From Ixodes scapularis (Eukaryota; Arthropoda; Arachnida; Ixodida; Ixodidae), in the NCBI RefSeq assembly GCF_016920785.2, contig NW_024609927.1, positions 1,246,001 through 1,310,000 on the forward strand: 64,000 nucleotides of DNA. The letters are read 5' to 3'. This document shows, one piece after another, positions 21,778 to 31,700 of this stretch. Each line of letters starts with the position of its first letter. Within the stretch, counting starts at the first letter, position 1. The position numbers were made by a program, and so were the translations under genes. Under the pieces are notes generated by a model. The model was not told where the DNA came from, did no database searches, and was given only the letters and a program-made list of their open reading frames with translations.

Positions 21778-24675
21778 CTATCGAGCGTAGTACGGCTTCA
21801 GGCGCACGACGTGGACGACCTCAGGTCGTGGTGGGCGGCGTGACGATGTTCGTGTTCCGTCGGGCATCACCTCGTAGTTCAGATCCCCGAGTCGACGAAG
21901 CACTTTGTAGGGTCCAAAGTAACGTTTCAGGAGCTTCTCGCTGAGACCGCGGCGGCGAATCGGTGTCCACACCCACACCCTGTCTCCGGGCTGGAAGTGG
22001 ACGTCCCGACGACGAAGGTTGTAGCGGCCAGTGTCGACACGTTGTTGAGCCTGAATCCGAAGTCTGGCGAGCTGACGGACTTCTTCTGCCCTTTGGGCAA
22101 CCACCTGGGCGTCGTCACTTGCGTCGACAGCCACTTCGTGGGGTAACATAGCGTCCAGCATTGTCGTTACCTTGCGCCCATGCACCAGCTGAAAGGGTGT
22201 CATTCCGGTGGTCTCTTGCACGGCCGTGTTGTAGGCAAATGTGACGTACGGCAGCACCTCGTCCCATGTCTTGTGCTCCACGTCGACGTACATGGAGATC
22301 ATGTCGGCGATGGTCTTGTTGAGTCTCTCCGTTAGCCCGTTGGTCTGCGGGTGGTACGCCGTGGTGTGGCGATGGCTGGTGTGGCTGAGACGAAGGACTT
22401 CTTGCGTCAGCTGGGCCATGAATGATGATCCACGGTCTGAGATCAGGACTTCGGGAGCGCCGTGCCGGAGGACGATGGATTCAATGAAAAACTTGGCAAC
22501 TTCCACAGCAGTTCCGGAAGGAAGGGCTTTCGTTTCGGCATACCGCGTGAGATAATCTGTGGCGACGATGATCCAGCGATTTCCCGACGTCGACGGCGGA
22601 AAAGGGCCAAGTAGATCCATTCCGATCTGCTGGAAGGGTGCTGTTGGCGGAGGAATTGACTGCAAGAGTACGGCCGGCCTCGTCGGAGGTTTCTTTCGTC
22701 GCTGGCATTCATGACATGATCGCGTGTACAGGTGGACGGTTTTGGGGAGCTTGGGCCAGTAATACTTTTCACGAATACGTGCCAGGGTCCGGCTGTAACC
22801 AAGGTGTCCGGACGTCGGGTCGTCGTGGCAGGCTTGAAAGATCTCCTCCCGAAGGTCGGTAAGGATTACCAGCAGCCATGGCGAGTTGTTGTTCCCGAAG
22901 TTCTCTTTGTAGAGTACACCTTGTCTAATGGCGAAGGTCGGCAGCGCTCGTGAAAAAACACGTGGCACGGTACTCCCGCGCCCTTCCAGGTGCTCTATTA
23001 GTGCGCGCAGCTCAGGATCGTCTCGTTGACGCCGGGCCATGTCGTCGATGTTCACTGCGCCCAGAAAACACTCGTCGTCATCGTCGTCGCTGCTGCCGGA
23101 AGGTGTTGCGACGGGAGCTCTGGACAGGCAGTCGGCGTCGCTGTGCTTGCGGTCTGACTTGTAGACGACGGTCATGTTGAACTCTTGTAGTCGGAGACTC
23201 CACCGCGCGAGGCGTCCTGACGGGTCCTTGAGGTTCGCAAGCCAGCAGAGCGAGTGGTGGTCCGCGACTACCCGGAACGGGCTCCCGTATAAGTACGGAC
23301 GAAACTTCGTGATTGCCCAGACGACCGCAAGGCATTCTTTTTCAGTCGAGGAGTAATTTCTCTCCGCCTTGGTCAATGTCCGACTTGCGTAGGCGATGAC
23401 TCGCTCGGTGCCTTCTTGTACTTGAACCAAAACCGCGCCAAGCCCTGCGTTACTTGCGTCCGTGTGAATCTCGGTTTCCGCATCCTGGTCGAAATGTCCA
23501 AGAACAGGAGGAGTCTGCAGTCGTCGCTTCAGCTCGTCAAATGCCTGCTGCTGTTCATCGGCCCATTCGAACTTCTCGGCGTCCTTCGTGAGGTGTGTGA
23601 GCGGTGCGGAAATTCTTGCGAAATCTCGAACGAAGCGCCGATAGTAGGCACATAGCCCAAGGAACCTTCGGACGGCCTTCTTGTCTCTTGGCGCTGGAAA
23701 TGCTGCGACGGCACGAGTCTTCTCGGGGTCTGGGCGGACGCCTTCGTTACTAACCACGTGGCCGAGGAACTTCAGTTCGTCATAAGCGAACCGACACTTT
23801 GACGGCTTCAGGGTGAGTCCGGCGGTCCGTATGGCTTGGAGAACTGCTCGGAGTCGTCGCAAGTGCCCGTCGAAGTCGCTGGAAAACACGACGACGTCGT
23901 CGAGGTAGACGAGACAGCTCTGCCACTTCAGTCCTGCCAGTACGGTGTCCATGACACGTTGGAAAGTTGCTGGCGCCGTGCACAGTCCGAAGGGCATCAC
24001 TTTGAACTCGTACAGTCCATCCGGCGTGACGAAGGCTGTCTTTTCTCGGTCCCTTTCGTCGACTTCGATCTGCCAGTAGCCGCTCTTCAGGTCCATTGAT
24101 GAGAAATATCGAGAGTGGCGCAGCCGGTCTAGAGTGTCGTCGATGCGGGGGAGTGGGTAGACGTCTTTCTTCGTCACCGTGTTCAGCTGCCGGTAGTCTA
24201 CACAGAACCTAAGCGTCCCGTCTTTCTTCTTAACCAGTACGACTGGAGAGGCCCAAGGACTGCTTGAAGGTTGAATTATGTCGTCGTTCAGCATTTCTTG
24301 AACTTGCTCCTGGATCGCCTGCCTTTCCTTAACGGAGACTCTGTATGGCGATCGATGCACAGGGCGCGCGTCGTCCTCGGTAACGATGCGGTGCTTTGCA
24401 ACGGTGGTTTGGCGCACCTTCGACGACGTGGCAAAGGAGTCGCGGTATTCGGCGAGAAGGTTAATCAACTGTCGTCGTTTCGGGCCCGGGAGTTTAGGGT
24501 CAATGTCGAGCTGCGCTGGCGACGCACTGTCTTGCTGAGGTGGCGAGAATTCGTCAGTAATGGCGGCGACAGCGGCGGAGTTTTGGAGTTCCTCGACCTG
24601 GCCCACGGCTGCACCTTTTGTGAGGTGTTGCGCTTCGTTTCGGAAGTTCGTGACGAGGACCACAGTGCGGCCATC
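21778..24675 (-). CDS. Gypsy Pol: reverse transcriptase, RNase H, integrase
   Basis: About 965 codons in the same frame as protease, after one amber codon. RT copies element RNA into DNA; its motifs are RFCVDYRQLN, PFGLCTAPATFQRVM and the catalytic YLDDVVVFS. RNase H follows with EIHTDASNAGLGAVL and AYASRTLTKAERNYSSTEKE. The integrase zinc-binding HHCC module is HDDPTSGHLGY...CHECQRRKK. Its core carries the D,D,E triad in IGMDLLGPF, LISDRGSSF and YHPQTNGLTERLN. A GPY/F-type C-terminus (GDRVWVWTP...FGPYKVLRRLG) ends at VRLKPYYAR with stop. All key residues are present and no frameshift is seen, so this is potentially active apart from the amber codon. No chromodomain is seen. Length is usual for animal Ty3/Gypsy pol. 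Confidence 0.95.
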   Translation of the reverse strand, partial: DGRTVVLVTNFRNEAQHLTKGAAVGQVEELQNSAAVAAITDEFSPPQQDSASPAQLDIDPKLPGPKRRQLINLLAEYRDSFATSSKVRQTTVAKHRIVTEDDARPVHRSPYRVSVKERQAIQEQVQEMLNDDIIQPSSSPWASPVVLVKKKDGTLRFCVDYRQLNTVTKKDVYPLPRIDDTLDRLRHSRYFSSMDLKSGYWQIEVDERDREKTAFVTPDGLYEFKVMPFGLCTAPATFQRVMDTVLAGLKWQSCLVYLDDVVVFSSDFDGHLRRLRAVLQAIRTAGLTLKPSKCRFAYDELKFLGHVVSNEGVRPDPEKTRAVAAFPAPRDKKAVRRFLGLCAYYRRFVRDFARISAPLTHLTKDAEKFEWADEQQQAFDELKRRLQTPPVLGHFDQDAETEIHTDASNAGLGAVLVQVQEGTERVIAYASRTLTKAERNYSSTEKECLAVVWAITKFRPYLYGSPFRVVADHHSLCWLANLKDPSGRLARWSLRLQEFNMTVVYKSDRKHSDADCLSRAPVATPSGSSDDDDDECFLGAVNIDDMARRQRDDPELRALIEHLEGRGSTVPRVFSRALPTFAIRQGVLYKENFGNNNSPWLLVILTDLREEIFQACHDDPTSGHLGYSRTLARIREKYYWPKLPKTVHLYTRSCHECQRRKKPPTRPAVLLQSIPPPTAPFQQIGMDLLGPFPPSTSGNRWIIVATDYLTRYAETKALPSGTAVEVAKFFIESIVLRHGAPEVLISDRGSSFMAQLTQEVLRLSHTSHRHTTAYHPQTNGLTERLNKTIADMISMYVDVEHKTWDEVLPYVTFAYNTAVQETTGMTPFQLVHGRKVTTMLDAMLPHEVAVDASDDAQVVAQRAEEVRQLARLRIQAQQRVDTGRYNLRRRDVHFQPGDRVWVWTPIRRRGLSEKLLKRYFGPYKVLRRLGDLNYEVMPDGTRTSSRRPPRPEVVHVVRLKPYYAR

Positions 24676-25331
24676 CTAAAGTTCAGCAACTCCTCTTGCG
24701 ACGCCTATTCCTCTTCCCAGAAGCAACTGGAGGCTTCCTTCGAGCAGAACTTCGCCGCAGAAATCTTCGGTGATCCCGACGGGTACGAAAACACTCGACC
24801 GCGGCGGTAAGTTAACGTGGCTGGCGAGGACTCGGACCGCAGATGACGTCGCTTTGGGTTCCTCCGGTGGTGAAACAGGCTTTCGCAGCGTCAACCGGTT
24901 TGCTCCGAGGTCGATGACGGCACCATACTCGCAGAGGAAGTCCATTCCGAGGATAACGTCCCTCGAACAGTCTTGCAGAACGACGAACTTTACAGGGCAC
25001 GTCTCACCGTGGATCTCGACGCGAGCGGTGCATCGCCCGATTGGTGTGATGAGGTGCCCACCGGCGGTTCGTATTTGAGGTCCATCCCACGGCGTCGTGA
25101 CTTTTCGAAGGCGGCGGGAGAGCCTCCCACTCAAAACTGAGTAGTCTGCTCCGGTGTCCACGAGTGCCGATGCGTCGTGGCCGTCGATGATGACGTTTAG
25201 GTTGTTGGATACCGTTTCAGGAGCGTCGTTTCGGTCTCCGGTAGCGTTCGAGTGGGGGCCCTCCGACGTTCGTGGAGGATCTTGGCGTCGGTCGTCTTCG
25301 GCAACTCCACCTCCAGGGGTTGCCGCGCCTA
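24676..25331 (-). CDS. Gypsy aspartic protease (entered by frameshift)
   Basis: The frame is open from the gag stop region and contains the retropepsin active site ALVDTGADYSVLS. A flap-like GGHLITPIG segment follows, then the second conserved block RDVILGMDFLCEYGAVIDL with its Ile-Leu-Gly. The protease dimerises and cuts Gag and Pol in the particle. There is no own start codon before the active site, in keeping with expression by -1 frameshift from gag. The frame ends at TAG (24676-24678), only five codons before RT-associated sequence resumes in the same frame. The stop is therefore either a recent nonsense mutation or a readthrough point. The linker of about 100 residues upstream of the active site is low-complexity and unconserved in such elements. 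Confidence 0.85.
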
Positions 25332-25338
25332 GTTTCCC
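25300..25338 (-). promoter_or_regulatory. Programmed -1 frameshift signal, gag to pro
   Basis: In the Gag frame the last codons before TAG give G GGA AAC, the X XXY YYZ slippery heptamer (25332-25338). After a 7-nt spacer (25325-25331, which includes the stop) comes a 6-bp stem, GGCAAC (25319-25324) with GTTGCC (25300-25305), closing a 13-nt loop that can add CC/GG pairs. Slipping by -1 enters exactly the protease frame, which is open across the site. The same heptamer serves some retroviral gag-pro junctions. Use here is inferred from fit of site, spacing and frame. Confidence 0.75.
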
Positions 25339-26729
25339 CGGCGTGGAGCAAGGGGCGACAGGCTTTCACGTCGGGGTCGGTGCATCGGCGAAGCTGGACG
25401 TCGTGGTGAAGGCGATCGGAACTCTCGGCGGGACGCAGGCTCGGGGGACTGGGGTCGTCGCAAGTACTCGTCGATCTCCCGAGGGCGTTCACCATACCTG
25501 GGACGCGGGTCGCTTGGGTGGAATCCGCGCAGCCCGAGTCGTCGGTATGGGCATCGGCGGTACACATGGTCAGCTTCCCCGCAGTGGTAACACAGCGGGC
25601 GTCGGTCGGCCGTCCTCCAGACGTCTGTCTTCCTCGGCGCAGGTCGGTCTGGGTGAACGTGCGCCTGATCTTCCTGTCGTCGGGGGTAATGCGGCGTTGG
25701 GGCGTCTCTTCGGGGTGGCGACGTGGCTTGGCGGCGGGCTTGCGGCGGTCGTCGGGCCATTGCGGCGTAGCTCAACATCGGTTCCTCCGGTGCCACCGTG
25801 GTGACAGGAACCTCTGGTTGGAGCGCCCGATGCACTTCTTCGCGCACAGCCTCGGCAATGGAGAGTGTCGCTGGACGACTTGCGGCTGGCAGCAACTGGC
25901 GGAGTTCCTCCCGGACGACCTCCCGGATAATTTCGCGGATGTCCGTACCAGGAGCGTTCTCGCCGCCAAGCAGCGCGGTTGCAGCGACACTTGGACTTGG
26001 ATGTCGCTGGTAGTGGGAAGCGCGCGCTTGGAGGGCGCGCTCGATGTTTGTCGCCTCGGTGACGAAGGCTTCGACGGTGCCCGGCGGGTTGCGCACGAGG
26101 CCTCCAAAGATGTCGTCTCTCACCCCGCGCATGAGGACCCGCAGCTTCTTGTCGTCTGTGCCTCGTGGGTCGGCACGGGCGCTCAGGCGGAGGACATCTT
26201 CTACGAAGCTTGTGACGCTTTCGTCGGGGCCCTGCGTTCGAATTCGGAGGAGATCTTCTGCCTTCTCCCGTCGGTGTAGGGTGGCGAACGTCCGCTGCAA
26301 CTCGGCCACACAGATGTCCCACGACGTAAGTGAAGCCTCGTGATTCTCGAACCAATGCCTCGCAGTACCCTCCAGCGAAAAGTAGAGGTTCTGGAGGCAC
26401 TGCTCCGCAGTCCATCCGTTGTGGCGCGCCACACGCTCGTAGTGCTTGATCCAGTCTTCGACATCCTCGTGGATCTCGCCGTGGAAGGGTGTCGGCATAC
26501 GGGGAGCGGCGGGCAGGTAGACGATGGCAGGAGCGGCGGGCGTCGGCGACTGGTTGGCCATCGTTGGCTTTGTTGGCTGCTTGGTCCTGGGCGGCAGAAG
26601 TGCGTGTTCCGGGGGTAGACCTCGGATGCGGCGACTTGACCGGGTCTCGATCTGGTCTTCGTCGGGTCCTCGGGAGGCTGGGTCCGGACTTGTACTGCGG
26701 GACCTCGGAGGGGTACGCGGCAGGGGCAT
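25329..26729 (-). CDS. Gypsy Gag (capsid and nucleocapsid)
   Basis: 466 codons. Gag forms the cytoplasmic virus-like particle that packages the element's RNA. An Arg/Pro-rich N-terminus of about 90 residues is followed by a retrotransposon gag domain (about 85-240) with the family landmarks DWIKHYERVARHNGW, LYFSLEGTARHWFEN and SVTSFVEDVLRLSARADP. A CX2CX4HX4C zinc knuckle for RNA binding, CYHCGEADHVYRRC, sits at about residues 380-393, followed by a very basic Arg/Ser/Pro tail. The start at 26729 is the first ATG compatible with the domain and lies 22-25 bases after the PBS start. The stop codon TAG directly follows the slippery heptamer GGGAAAC, so part of translation should continue into protease. 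The frame is intact. Large overlapping frames on both strands here are shadows caused by the GC-rich composition. Confidence 0.93.
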   Translation of the reverse strand: MPLPRTPPRSRSTSPDPASRGPDEDQIETRSSRRIRGLPPEHALLPPRTKQPTKPTMANQSPTPAAPAIVYLPAAPRMPTPFHGEIHEDVEDWIKHYERVARHNGWTAEQCLQNLYFSLEGTARHWFENHEASLTSWDICVAELQRTFATLHRREKAEDLLRIRTQGPDESVTSFVEDVLRLSARADPRGTDDKKLRVLMRGVRDDIFGGLVRNPPGTVEAFVTEATNIERALQARASHYQRHPSPSVAATALLGGENAPGTDIREIIREVVREELRQLLPAASRPATLSIAEAVREEVHRALQPEVPVTTVAPEEPMLSYAAMARRPPQARRQATSPPRRDAPTPHYPRRQEDQAHVHPDRPAPRKTDVWRTADRRPLCYHCGEADHVYRRCPYRRLGLRGFHPSDPRPRYGERPREIDEYLRRPQSPEPASRREFRSPSPRRPASPMHRPRRESLSPLAPRRGN

Positions 26730-26734
26730 GCGTT

Positions 26735-26751
26735 ACCCAGCACCTCCACCA
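26735..26751 (-). other. Primer-binding site
   Basis: Three bases after the 5' LTR, the minus strand reads TGGTGGAGGTGCTGGGT. It begins with TGG, complementary to a tRNA 3' CCA. The priming tRNA would end CAGCACCTCCACCA; I do not name the isoacceptor. Confidence 0.75.
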
Positions 26752-26754
26752 GAA

Positions 26755-27141
26755 TGTCACGGGTGGTGATTCGTGACCAATAAACAAGAAATAAACAGAA
26801 ATAAATAAACGTTTAATGTGGCGAACTTGTGCCAAAAATAAAGAAGGAAACAGAAGAAAGCAGAGCGTCGCGGGCGTCGAAGTCGGCGTGTCAGCAGAAT
26901 CGAGCGCTGGGGCGAGACTGACTCGACAAGGTCGCGGGCGGCCTCTTATCTAGAGTGCGTCGCTATCTCGAAGATTCGGCGAAAGCGGTTCGAGCGTCGC
27001 GTGATCGGGGCGAGAATGAACACGCGCTTTCTAGAAAACAAAAGCAGGATAAATGATAGAAGTTACGGGCGGTACATGAATAAACGGGAGCTTTCTGGAG
27101 GACCGCGACCGAGCGTTGCTTTCTCAGCCTTGCGCGCGGCA
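26755..27141 (-). repeat. 5' LTR of the Gypsy element
   Basis: 387 bp. Read on the minus strand it starts TGCCGCGCGC and ends GTGACA, giving the expected TG...CA ends. It would hold the promoter for genomic RNA, but I could not place a TATA box with confidence. Confidence 0.95.
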
Positions 27142-28464
27142 ATATCTTAGAACTTGCCGTTTATTTTCAAAAGTTGTTCCTTGGATATTACTACTTTTTT
27201 CATGTCGCCTTCGCCCAAGTCACGTGAACGAGGCTAAAATCGTTCAATCTTGTTTCACAGTAGCCCAGTCGTGTACACCTGCACGAACAACTTTAGAATC
27301 TGGCTTCATTTTGCGAACGTACGCTCACACTTGAGCTGTCTTAGAGGAACACTAAAATCCGCTCAAAAAACTGCTAGCAAATGTCGCGTATGTCCTTAAA
27401 TAAGCTGTGCTAGCAAACAATATTTTTATAACAATATTTGACGCGAGGTTGTTTTTAATAAGGGACGATTCCTACGCATGTTTTTATTTCGAGATTTCGA
27501 CTCTGAGAGATAGTTGTATATTTCAGGAATCGCTCTAATATGTCTCACGACGTAAAGATGTTTTTTTTTCTTACGAATTTATTTTGTGACTAATGTGTCA
27601 TCTCACAAAACTTCAAGGGCAACTCCGGTCAATATTGTTTTACTAACATGGGATCACAAATGCTTTCAGCTAAAAGAGTACCCCTAAATTGCAAGGCACG
27701 CATATTTTTCGCGATTGTGCGTGTAGTCTTATAACTATCACGGCTCAACGTTTAATTTCAGGCGTCTGTGGCAAAACCAAAACTATCTGCTAGAAGAATG
27801 GCAACACTGATCATCAGCCATAACGCGGCGACGTAACGGCACAAGGGTGCTGCGCCAGTGTTCTTTGACTAAGAGTTAACCCGCTTACCGTTCGCTGAAG
27901 AGCAGTTGATTGCGTCTCTAAAATTGGTTTTAAAAAAGTTCACGGCTTCAAATTGACGTAATATTTTGGTTGTCATAATATTTTGTGGTAATGAATTTTC
28001 TCGGGTGATGAATACGGGTCACAGTTCGCAGGCTTCCTATGTGCCTTTAAATACAGTATGCACCAGTAATACCCTGAACTTGAGCACACGCGTGAAATAC
28101 GCAAAATAAGAACTCCCCGGGACGTTCGAGAACTCACATGCTAAGAAACCGGAGCTGTAGTCAAAATAAAGAAACATGACGGCACGAGCGTTTTTGCTGA
28201 CTTGAGGGTGGCGCCGCACTATTGCCGCACGAGTAAATGAATCCTCCCTTCTAGAACGTGCACGATTAGCATCACGACGCACGTAGAGAATTCAGTTAAG
28301 GATATTGCTCTACGCGGAACGATGAGCTTCCATCTCGCCGACAATCACCACCAATGGCATCTTTTTCAGTAGATAGCAGAAATCGCGGCAGGCATGCAAC
28401 ACTCGCGGGTGACCTCTCAGCAGACCATTAATTGGGTTGACAGAGCATGCCTATTGAAAAATCC
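27142..28464. other. No recognised gene
   Basis: AT-rich flank of the Gypsy element with no identifiable gene or repeat. A short minus frame at 28037-28282 has no recognisable domain. Confidence 0.5.
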
Positions 28465-28715
28465 ACCAGACCGGTTTGGTGTGCACTAGTGTTTTCTGGC
28501 GTTAACATCAGGCCGGTCTGTTTTGTTCTGGCGCACACATCAGGCCCGCCTGGTGTGTTCTGGTGCGCACACCAAACCAGCCTAACGTATTCTGGTTTGC
28601 CCCCAGAACACGTCAGGCTGGTTTGGTGTGACCGTCGCACCATCCTAGTGTGGTCTGCACACCAAAACACACTAGGCTGGTCTGATGTGCACACCACAGC
28701 ACACTAGAATGGCAT
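28465..28715. repeat. Degenerate minisatellite, unit about 31 bp, palindromic
   Basis: Seven to eight diverged units built on caggctggtctgNtgtgcacac and its inverse, for example caggcccgcctggtgtgttc and caggctggtttggtgtgac. Because the unit is itself partly palindromic, both strands look alike. It is not coding. Confidence 0.75.
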
Positions 28716-31700
28716 GATTAGTGCCACTAAATAAGCTACGCTTCAGAGTAACGACACTTGGCCATATTGTGTCTTAAAATCATGGTTGCCAGTTATCTGA
28801 AGCATTATCTGAAATCATAGGAAACGCTTTTCTGTCCTCCACAAATGTTTAGACAGTTCGCGGCAGAGCAAAGCAATATTACATGACCTTCCTAACACCG
28901 AATCTAATGCTTAGGAAGTCGCACTTTCGAATCATGGCGATCGGCAGTTGCGTCTGCTCTGCATACGAGCCAAAATGGCGGCGCCCACAAGAATGTAGGG
29001 GAACGGAGTGCCGATACTCTAAGCGCACCTTATTTAGTGGCTCTAGGCATGATGTACACACTACGCCACACCAGACTGCACATATGTGCAGTCTTATTTT
29101 CTTCTTGCTTCGTTCGCCGCACGATAGATTTAGGTGACGTGCTTTCGCACCGCAATTGCATCGCAGTGAAAGGGCAGAGAGGTTTTAAAGGAAACAAATT
29201 ATAAAAGAGTCCGCGTTTTCTTAAAAGTTTTATAGCGAAACAATTTCTTGGGTTCTTCACTTTTGGGATTTTTCACACATTTTACGACGTGCGGTTGATG
29301 AAATTGCATTTGAAAATCGCTTCATGGAACCTTTGGTTCCTCCTGAAAGGCACATCTACCTCATCGTTTTGGCGTCTTTCATACCGGGTTGAGTTGGGAA
29401 TGTTTCTGAGTAATTTGACCCACAAACCATAAGGCCGCCTGTCCGGACGGCCGTATGCGCAACATTTTCTGCTATTTGTCTCCTCAAAAAACGAATTTCT
29501 TTAGACATGCGTTTAGTTTTCGTAAGCCGGGACATATTGTATTCGGAGCACTACAGTTGATTTGGATACGTATATTGGAGCAAACTTTCCATGACAGTGG
29601 TCGGTGATTAACTCTTTCAGGTGTGTCGGGCAGTGTTGGGCAAGGTAGTGTGGTCGCTCCCCCACGCGACTTAAAAAAGCCCCATATCTCCTAGGGGACA
29701 GCAACGGCCGCATTGAAAGCCGCTCTCTTACCTGGTCATGGAAGGACGTGACAGGGCAGCGCTGAGCATCTCGGTTAATTTTATTTTCTAACACTGATTG
29801 CTACACTTCCAAGAACGATAGACAAGCGCGAGAAATCTGTACGAGTTGCGATTTTCGCTCCTTATCATTAGTGTCAACGGACAACAATCATGGTGGGAGT
29901 AAAAACTATAGTGGAATCTTAGAGTTGCCTCATTGTTGATTTAAGACACCGAAAATTATTGTCAGATACTGCTCTTATTTCAATACATCAAAAATAAATT
30001 AATCCGAAGAAAAGAGACCTGGGAAGTGTTCCGTCAATCGTGCAACACATTTTGTAGCGCACTTCTCGGGAAAGGGTTCTATTCACCTCCATTCCTAGAG
30101 TCATATTTGAATTTCAACAGCTTACTTGCTGTTACCTCACAGAGATGATCAGCCGCTAAAATGGGTGATAATGAATTAGCTGAAAAATTACATTCTCATC
30201 ATAATATTGACGTCTATAGAACAATATAACCTGTCTTGCGACAGCATAAATGATGTGAAGCGTTTAAATAAAAGGAAGAGAGAGCGGAGGTTAGTGATTG
30301 CAGCGCTCATGCACTACAGCTACTTAAAGGCGTCTGTATGTCAAGTACCGAATAAGCGCCACGCCAGAAATTTTCTCTGCAACAAGTAGGTCTTCAACAT
30401 TGATCACAACTCAACAAACGACACAAAAGGCCATAAAAATAAGAATAAACTTTCTATTATATTTCTTCGTACTTTCTAGAATCTTAGCAAGGTTTATCAA
30501 AGTCAGAATCTGCTAATTTGTATGCGGGATAATATTCTATCTTGTTTACAGTACCATTATTTCTCAACTGATAAAATTTGTTGATATTGCCGTTTTGTGT
30601 CTTACGAACATGCATTCTTGGCTACAGATTCAAACCTTGTGATAAAAATGTAAATGGCCGCGATATGCGAACAAGCATATATTGAAGTTTGGATACCTTG
30701 TGATGACACCTAGAGGCGGTGAACTGGTACTGCGAAATAGTATTTGCCCATTTCGTCTTTTTCTTATATTTTAATGCACGCCTTACAAACGAACGTCGAG
30801 CACTATAATTTACCAAGTTCTGCGCGTACTTTCAAAATATACCAATCATTAACTGTTGCAAGTTTCAGATGTAGAAACGTAATAGTGATAGAGAGTGCTC
30901 GTGCATTTCCTTCCATAGAGCCCATATTTCAAAAGATGTGTCTTTAAAAGAAAGATGATATTGGTAAAGAAGTACCACGGATATGCAAAAAAAACTCATT
31001 TAATGTACAAGTCTTAAACATTGGAAGGAAATCGGTCCAACCCTAATCTATGTCCATTTGTATTACCGAAACATGTACTGCCGAAAACGCCATTTGTCAC
31101 GTGTTCCGAACGACCTAATTTTAGATTTATTCACACCTATTTTATCTCAAGTTGACTGCCATATCCTGTTTTATACAGGGGTATATATGCAATATTTTTT
31201 TAGGAGTGACAAGTGCTGTAATAGCAATTAAGACACAGTATTATATTGTTATTGTTCATGGCCGTCGTGGAGCATCAGCCTTTAGAAAAGTGTTTTCGAG
31301 GGACATTAGTATCATTTTAAAGGGGCGACGCAACGATTTTTGTATTTCGCGCAAATACCGCTTAGAACGGATCCCTGACGTTAATGACCTGTAAAATACC
31401 CGTTCGTTTTTCACCACACGCAATCGAAGTCGCAGAAAAAAATAAAGAAAAACGAGAAAAGTTCACCCCCGCAACTCGCAGCCAGAACAAACGGCCACGT
31501 GATCTGGAGCCGATTATATGCCGCCAATGTTGATCATAGCCATGCGCTGGGGTTGGCAAGGCGCAGGACAGGCGCTACGTTCCAGACATTGTTATGGTTC
31601 GGCTGTTTTCGTAATTGCAGCGATTGGACACAGGGCACTACCCGAATGCTTCTCGTGCTATAGATTATCACGAGCTCAAATCGAGTGCCCACGCAGTGCT

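Larger units (their letters stand above)
21284..27141 (-). mobile_element. Ty3/Gypsy LTR retrotransposon, near-intact, 5.86 kb
   Basis: A complete element in minus orientation, in the order LTR, PBS, gag, protease, RT, RNase H, integrase, PPT, LTR. The two 387-bp LTRs differ at one position that I can see (21555 region gcact against 27026 region gcgct), so the insertion is very recent. A 4-bp duplication, atat, flanks it (21280-21283 and 27142-27145). Gag and protease are in different frames joined by a -1 slippery site. One amber codon separates protease from RT. Otherwise no break was found. Confidence 0.95.

Noticed and set aside
25154..25804. A 216-codon plus-strand frame opposite gag/pro
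   Set aside because: It is the antisense of real Gypsy coding sequence, and its composition follows the gag codons.
25570..26835. A 421-codon frame overlapping gag on the same strand
   Set aside because: It runs in another frame of a GC-rich gag gene, starts before the PBS and inside the LTR, and has no domain. It is a shadow of gag.
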